Below, in pieces: positions 24,862-28,437 of a DNA stretch of 28,437 bases. The translations under genes were made by a program, and so were the position numbers. The notes beneath the pieces were generated by a model, which saw only the letters and a list, made by a program, of their open reading frames with translations, ran no database searches and was not told where the DNA came from. Source of the stretch: CAYUNA01 sp047629355 (lineage in GTDB: Bacteria > Bacteroidota > Bacteroidia > Chitinophagales > Saprospiraceae); NCBI GenBank assembly GCA_047629355.1, contig JBLHWU010000062.1, forward strand, positions 1 through 28,437, read 5' to 3'. Position 1 is the stretch's first letter; every line of letters starts with the position of its first letter.

Positions 24862-27227
24862 TGAAAATGGTTGACGGTGGGGCGTTACTGGAACTTCGGA
24901 AGTTGACACTTTTGGGAGGGCTTTTGTTGATGTTGTTTGGCTCGAGCTGTTCGTTGTCTAAAAGTTTGAAGGAAGGAGAAACACTTTATACTGGGGCAAA
25001 AATTGAATTTCAAAAGAAGGAAAAAAGCATAAAAACGGGTGAATTAGCAATAGAATTGGCGTCAGTGATAGCGGCACCAAAACCTAATTCAAAATTGTTA
25101 GGGATTCGTTTTAAATTGCGATTGTACAATTTATTTTATACGGAAAAAGAAAAGGGACTGAAAAAATGGTTGCAGAAAAGATTGGGGCAAGAACCCGTGA
25201 TTTATGATGAAAAAATAACCAAACAATCGGCAGAATTACTGGAAAACCGGGCGACTAATAATGGCTATTTTGTCAATGAAGCCAATCCTGATGTGCAGAC
25301 GAAAGGGGTGAAAACGAAGGTGACCTATTTCATGCAAATTGAACAGCCGTATTTGATAGATACGCTAAAATATAGCATTGAGGACTCAACGGTAGCCGCA
25401 GAAATTGATGCTATGCGAGATTCGACGTTGCTAAAAATGGGGCAGCGGTATAATCTTGATTTGATGAAGAAGGAAAGGGTACGTATCGCTAATAAAATGC
25501 GGCAAGAAGGCTATTTTTATTTTCAGGATGAATACTTGCTATTTCGAGCAGATACTACGCAGAAACGACAAAAAATCGAAGTGGAATTGTTGTTGAAAGT
25601 GAATACGCCGTCTCGGAGTTTGCAGCCGCAATACATTCGAAAGGTGACTGTTTATCCAGATTATAATCTGAATCGAAAAAAATCTGTTGCGCTGGATACT
25701 TTGCAGAAAGCAGGAATGACGATGATTTATGATGAATTATTATTGTCGCCCGATGAGTTGCAAAAGGTGATTTTATTAGAAAAAGATGCCCGATATGATG
25801 TGATTTTTCATCAACGAACTTTGGAACGTTTGTCAAATATGCAGACCTACCAATATATAGATGTGCAGTTTGAAAAGGTACGAAATCAGGATTCTTTATT
25901 GGATGTAGCGATTTATTTGACGCCGCGAAAGAAGCTAACGATTGAAGGCGCAGTGGGAATGTCTTATACGCGTGGGGTAAGTTTTGGGCCAGAAGTTTCT
26001 TTTAATTATACCAACCGGAATTTGTTTCGAGGAGCGGAAGTTTTGAAGATAAAAGGTTCGACGACGTTTAACTTTCCCTTATCCACTCAGGTTTTATCGA
26101 CACAGGAACAGGAATTGGAATTGCAACTATTGAAGCCGCGCGTTTGGTTTCCGATACGGCAAGCTTTGGAGTCGAAGCGGTTGATTGGAAATACATTTTT
26201 AAAGTTGACTTTTTCTCGCCAACAGTTACAATTACCATTGGAAGGGTTGAATGAAGTTTTAGAAATGGGTGGTTTTAATTTGCTTTTGGAGGAATTAAAT
26301 AAAGACAAAAATTATGCACCGACAGCAGATTTGAACGCGATTGAATTTAGCTTTGGTTATCAATGGCGGCGGCAGGCAAGAATTCGGCATCAGCTGAGTC
26401 CGCTGGAGTTGGTTTTCCAAATTCCAACGTATAGTGTCCCCGAATTGCGTTCATTTTTGTTGGTATTGAGTGACTTTTCAGAAGATAGAAGTTTGGGTTT
26501 GAATCTGGAAAAAATGGTGATTTATCAGCCCAATTATGTGTTTTTATACGATTCGCGTTTGCAAAAAATCAGGAAGCACAATTACTACTATCGGGGAAAA
26601 TATGGCTATTCTGCTAATCGCTTATTGAGCGATGTAAGCTTTGTTGACAAATCAGAAATCGAAGGACAATTTCTTCATTTTGAAAACGACATTCGTTATT
26701 TTTATAAACCAACTGCCAAAACAACTTTTGCCTTTCGGGTATCGCCGTCGATTGCTTATCCACTGAAAAACGAGGTGATTCTACCATTTTTTGACCTCTT
26801 CGTTGTTGGTGGACCAAATAGTGTTCGAGCGTTTCAACCACGCCGAGTTGGTCCGGGAACAAGAGAACCAATTAATGAAAATTTCTTCTTTATTGGAACG
26901 GGAGATATTCGGTTGGAAACGAGTTTTGAAATTCGCTACAACCTCACAAGTTTGGTAGAAATCGCCGCATTTATCGATGCTGGAAATACGTGGTTGTACG
27001 ACGGTGGCGCAGATAGTAAAGCTAAATTCGATATTACTACTTTCTATAAAGAATTAGCGTCTGGAGTAGGGGTAGGATTGCGATTTGACTTTGAAGTATT
27101 GCTGATTCGGGCAGATTTTGCTTATCCGTTGACGAAGCCTTGGTTGCCGGAAGGGGAGCGATTTGTGGGGAATAAATTTGGGTTGAAGGAGTTGAATTTT
27201 AATTTGGCATTTGGGTATCCGTTTTAA
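24858..27227 (+). CDS. tamL: Lipoprotein Omp85 family outer-membrane protein (TamL)
   Basis: This is a TamA/BamA-like barrel protein, the partner of TamB. The 789-residue product has a signal peptide with a lipobox ending at Cys31 (LFGSSC), the mark of TamL, the lipoprotein Omp85 class described for Bacteroidota. Residues of about 35-360 make POTRA-like domains. The 16-strand barrel follows (about 370-789), with the substrate-loop motif NSVRAFQPRRVGPG (VRAF in place of VRGF) near 655-668 and a terminal phenylalanine. The ATG overlaps the tamB stop in ATGA, so the two are translationally coupled. The end overlaps the convergent methyltransferase gene by four bases. Confidence 0.93.
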   Translation: MMKMVDGGALLELRKLTLLGGLLLMLFGSSCSLSKSLKEGETLYTGAKIEFQKKEKSIKTGELAIELASVIAAPKPNSKLLGIRFKLRLYNLFYTEKEKGLKKWLQKRLGQEPVIYDEKITKQSAELLENRATNNGYFVNEANPDVQTKGVKTKVTYFMQIEQPYLIDTLKYSIEDSTVAAEIDAMRDSTLLKMGQRYNLDLMKKERVRIANKMRQEGYFYFQDEYLLFRADTTQKRQKIEVELLLKVNTPSRSLQPQYIRKVTVYPDYNLNRKKSVALDTLQKAGMTMIYDELLLSPDELQKVILLEKDARYDVIFHQRTLERLSNMQTYQYIDVQFEKVRNQDSLLDVAIYLTPRKKLTIEGAVGMSYTRGVSFGPEVSFNYTNRNLFRGAEVLKIKGSTTFNFPLSTQVLSTQEQELELQLLKPRVWFPIRQALESKRLIGNTFLKLTFSRQQLQLPLEGLNEVLEMGGFNLLLEELNKDKNYAPTADLNAIEFSFGYQWRRQARIRHQLSPLELVFQIPTYSVPELRSFLLVLSDFSEDRSLGLNLEKMVIYQPNYVFLYDSRLQKIRKHNYYYRGKYGYSANRLLSDVSFVDKSEIEGQFLHFENDIRYFYKPTAKTTFAFRVSPSIAYPLKNEVILPFFDLFVVGGPNSVRAFQPRRVGPGTREPINENFFFIGTGDIRLETSFEIRYNLTSLVEIAAFIDAGNTWLYDGGADSKAKFDITTFYKELASGVGVGLRFDFEVLLIRADFAYPLTKPWLPEGERFVGNKFGLKELNFNLAFGYPF

Positions 27228-27892
27228 ACCCCCCGATTCATCAACATCCAATTCCCTCCAACATCCAAATAAGTCCCATCCTCAAAAACAGGTTTAAATT
27301 CCTTTTCATAAAAACGCCCCGTCCGTTCCAAATCTTCATTGGATAAAGCCAAACGATTGAACAACAACCGTCCGTCAGGTTCAAGCAAATCTTTTAAGGC
27401 TTCCAAAAAGTGCTTTCCCGTAAATTTTGGTGGTACAACATCATCCAAAAATACATCCATACAAATCAAATCAAACTGCTCCTGACACTGCATCACAAAC
27501 GCAAACGCATCCATACAAATCAATTGAATCGGCGCATCTAATTCATCCAAGACATATTTTTCCGCTAAATAAATCACGTTTTCATCAATCTCCACTGCGG
27601 TATAATACATCTGTTTGCCAAACGTATTCTCCAACATATAGGGAATGCTGCCCAAGCCAAAACCAAGAATCAAAACGTTCATTTTCTCCGTCAATTCTGG
27701 TTCAAGTTGGTCGAAAGTTTTAGAAAAATTATCGTACAAGTCGCCGTAGGAATAGACGGCATTGGCGGTGGACAACTGGTAACGACCTTTGTTTAAACTC
27801 ACATACAAATGCGGATTTATTTCGCTGGGTGCGCTTTCGAGGTGGATTTCGGTGAGGTAGCTGAGGATTTTTTTGAAAAAAGGTGCTTGCAT
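27224..27892 (-). CDS. Spermidine-synthase-fold SAM-dependent methyltransferase
   Basis: This 222-residue cytosolic protein has a Rossmann-fold SAM-binding core of the spermidine synthase-like group. Visible motifs are VLILGFGLGS (73-82, motif I), TAVEIDENV (98-106, acidic ribose-binding Glu101), LICMDAF (124-130) and FDLICMDVFLDDVVPP (140-155). The N-terminal beta-strand part of true spermidine synthases is short here, so polyamine synthesis is not certain and the substrate is unknown. It is the only gene on the minus strand and converges on tamL with a four-base overlap. On its own strand CACTTTTG lies just before the start (one base from the -7 consensus), which may mean a very short leader. 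Confidence 0.8.
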   Translation of the reverse strand: MQAPFFKKILSYLTEIHLESAPSEINPHLYVSLNKGRYQLSTANAVYSYGDLYDNFSKTFDQLEPELTEKMNVLILGFGLGSIPYMLENTFGKQMYYTAVEIDENVIYLAEKYVLDELDAPIQLICMDAFAFVMQCQEQFDLICMDVFLDDVVPPKFTGKHFLEALKDLLEPDGRLLFNRLALSNEDLERTGRFYEKEFKPVFEDGTYLDVGGNWMLMNRGV

Positions 27893-28022
27893 GGGGCAAA
27901 AGTGGGGATTTTTCTAAATCTTTTAGCCAATTCTTGTAGAGTATTTTTAAAAATAAGATACCCTGAAAATCACTTGACTCTACAAAAACCGTTTTTGATA
28001 ATATGATGTGGTTTTCACGCTC

Positions 28023-28222
28023 AATTAAGGGTGTTAAGTAACGCGTAGTAATTAATCGGGTAAAATTTTTAGACAAGATTTTTTCGATAGTTTTTCTTTA
28101 AAAATTCTTGAATAGCCAGTGTTATTGAAGAAATTTTTAAGGGAAAAATAGCGGAAAAAGATATTTATAAAATTACCTGATTAATTACTACGCGTTACTT
28201 ACTTCAAGTAACACCCTTAATT
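28023..28222. mobile_element. Foldback element of about 200 bp (MITE-like)
   Basis: Nearly the whole 200 bp folds on itself. The tip AATTAAGGGTGTTA (28023-28036) pairs with 28209-28222. AGTAACGCGTAG onward (28037-28057) pairs with 28179-28199. Further in, GGTAA/TTACC, a CGATAGTTTTTC-like pair and AAAAATTCTTGAATA against TATTGAAGAAATTTTT (28100-28114, 28123-28138) continue the arm to a tip near 28118. The right arm has nine extra bases (28200-28208). No target duplication is clear and there is no room for a transposase. A non-autonomous element or a decayed foldback repeat is the best reading. Confidence 0.55.
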
Positions 28223-28320
28223 TTCTCGAATATAGCGTAGAATATTATGATTTTTTGGTGGTGCCACAAATGTGCACTTCTACAGTTTTTGTCCCTTAAT
28301 ACCTCTTCCGCGTTGCCGCA

Positions 28321-28357
28321 GGCAACGCGCACTGTGTTTTTTGAAGCTCGAAAACCT
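28321..28357 (+). repeat. 37-bp direct repeat, right copy
   Basis: Identical to 119-155 and in the same orientation. Here it is preceded by a small palindrome GTTGCC-GCA-GGCAAC, whose left part differs from the other copy. Confidence 0.7.
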
Positions 28358-28437
28358 TACGATTTTCTCGCTGCTCAAACTTAAAAAACCTTCGTTTACA
28401 CAGTAACAAATCACTTTTTCAATAAATGGTGGTGCAC

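Larger units (their letters stand above)
27893..28437. other. Non-coding right end with repeats
   Basis: No gene is seen in these 545 bases. They hold the foldback element at 28023-28222 and the second copy of the 37-bp repeat at 28321-28357. A short GGTGGTGC motif occurs twice (28257 and 28428). The window ends inside this spacer. Confidence 0.7.

Noticed and set aside
27893..27905. Promoter-like CACTTTTG directly before the methyltransferase start on the minus strand
   Set aside because: One base is off the consensus, the TTG spacing is wide, and it would leave almost no leader; it is only mentioned with the gene.
27427..28076. Open frames on both strands over the methyltransferase gene and the spacer beyond it
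   Set aside because: They overlap the clear methyltransferase frame or AT-rich spacer and show no family signature.
1..28437. CRISPR arrays, tRNA or rRNA genes, phage genes
   Set aside because: I looked for regular spaced repeats, cloverleaf-like stretches and phage or transposase motifs, and saw none.

Overview
The window reads as chromosomal DNA of a Bacteroidota bacterium. The reasons are an alternative complex III (ACIII) operon in the Bacteroidota gene order, A-rich leaders with few Shine-Dalgarno-like sites, a Bacteroidota-type promoter (TTG, 21-bp gap, TATCTTTG) ahead of the first gene, and a tamB/lipoprotein-tamA (TamL) pair. The genus cannot be told from the sequence; a Saprospiria- or Chitinophagia-like member is a guess.

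Layout. Bases 1-716 are non-coding, with repeats, a structured element and the operon promoter. Bases 717-10331 hold actA-actB-actC-actD-actE-actF, the complete ACIII (quinol:cytochrome c oxidoreductase). Bases 10606-17407 hold an aa3-type cytochrome c oxidase and its heme supply: subunit II, subunit I, heme O synthase (ctaB), two subunit III genes and subunit IV, closed by a clear intrinsic terminator. Bases 17605-19306 hold three accessory genes: an SCO-like protein with no cysteine, a DUF420/CtaM-like membrane protein, and a small membrane protein with a CPMC motif. These end at a second strong hairpin. Bases 19552-27227 hold tamB and an overlapping lipoprotein Omp85 gene (TamL), for envelope assembly. 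A spermidine-synthase-fold methyltransferase lies convergently at 27224-27892. The last 545 bp carry a foldback element of about 200 bp and a repeat shared with the left end.

How it works together. ACIII oxidises menaquinol through the NrfD-like ActC/ActF and passes electrons along the ActB Fe-S clusters to the ActA and ActE hemes. These electrons reach the CuA site of subunit II and then heme a/a3-CuB of subunit I. The SCO-like, DUF420 and CPMC proteins are placed as assembly factors.

The most striking feature is subunit II. After a complete CuA domain the same reading frame continues into a full OmpA-type peptidoglycan-binding domain with its two diagnostic ligand residues, which suggests a respiratory oxidase tethered to the cell wall. 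Other unusual points are an EF-hand loop inside the DUF420 protein, the cysteine-free SCO homologue, a nine-base tandem repeat touching the actD start codon, hairpins in most spacers of the operon, a duplicated intergenic hairpin element, and a large MITE-like foldback whose tip sequence recurs as a perfect palindrome between coxA and ctaB.
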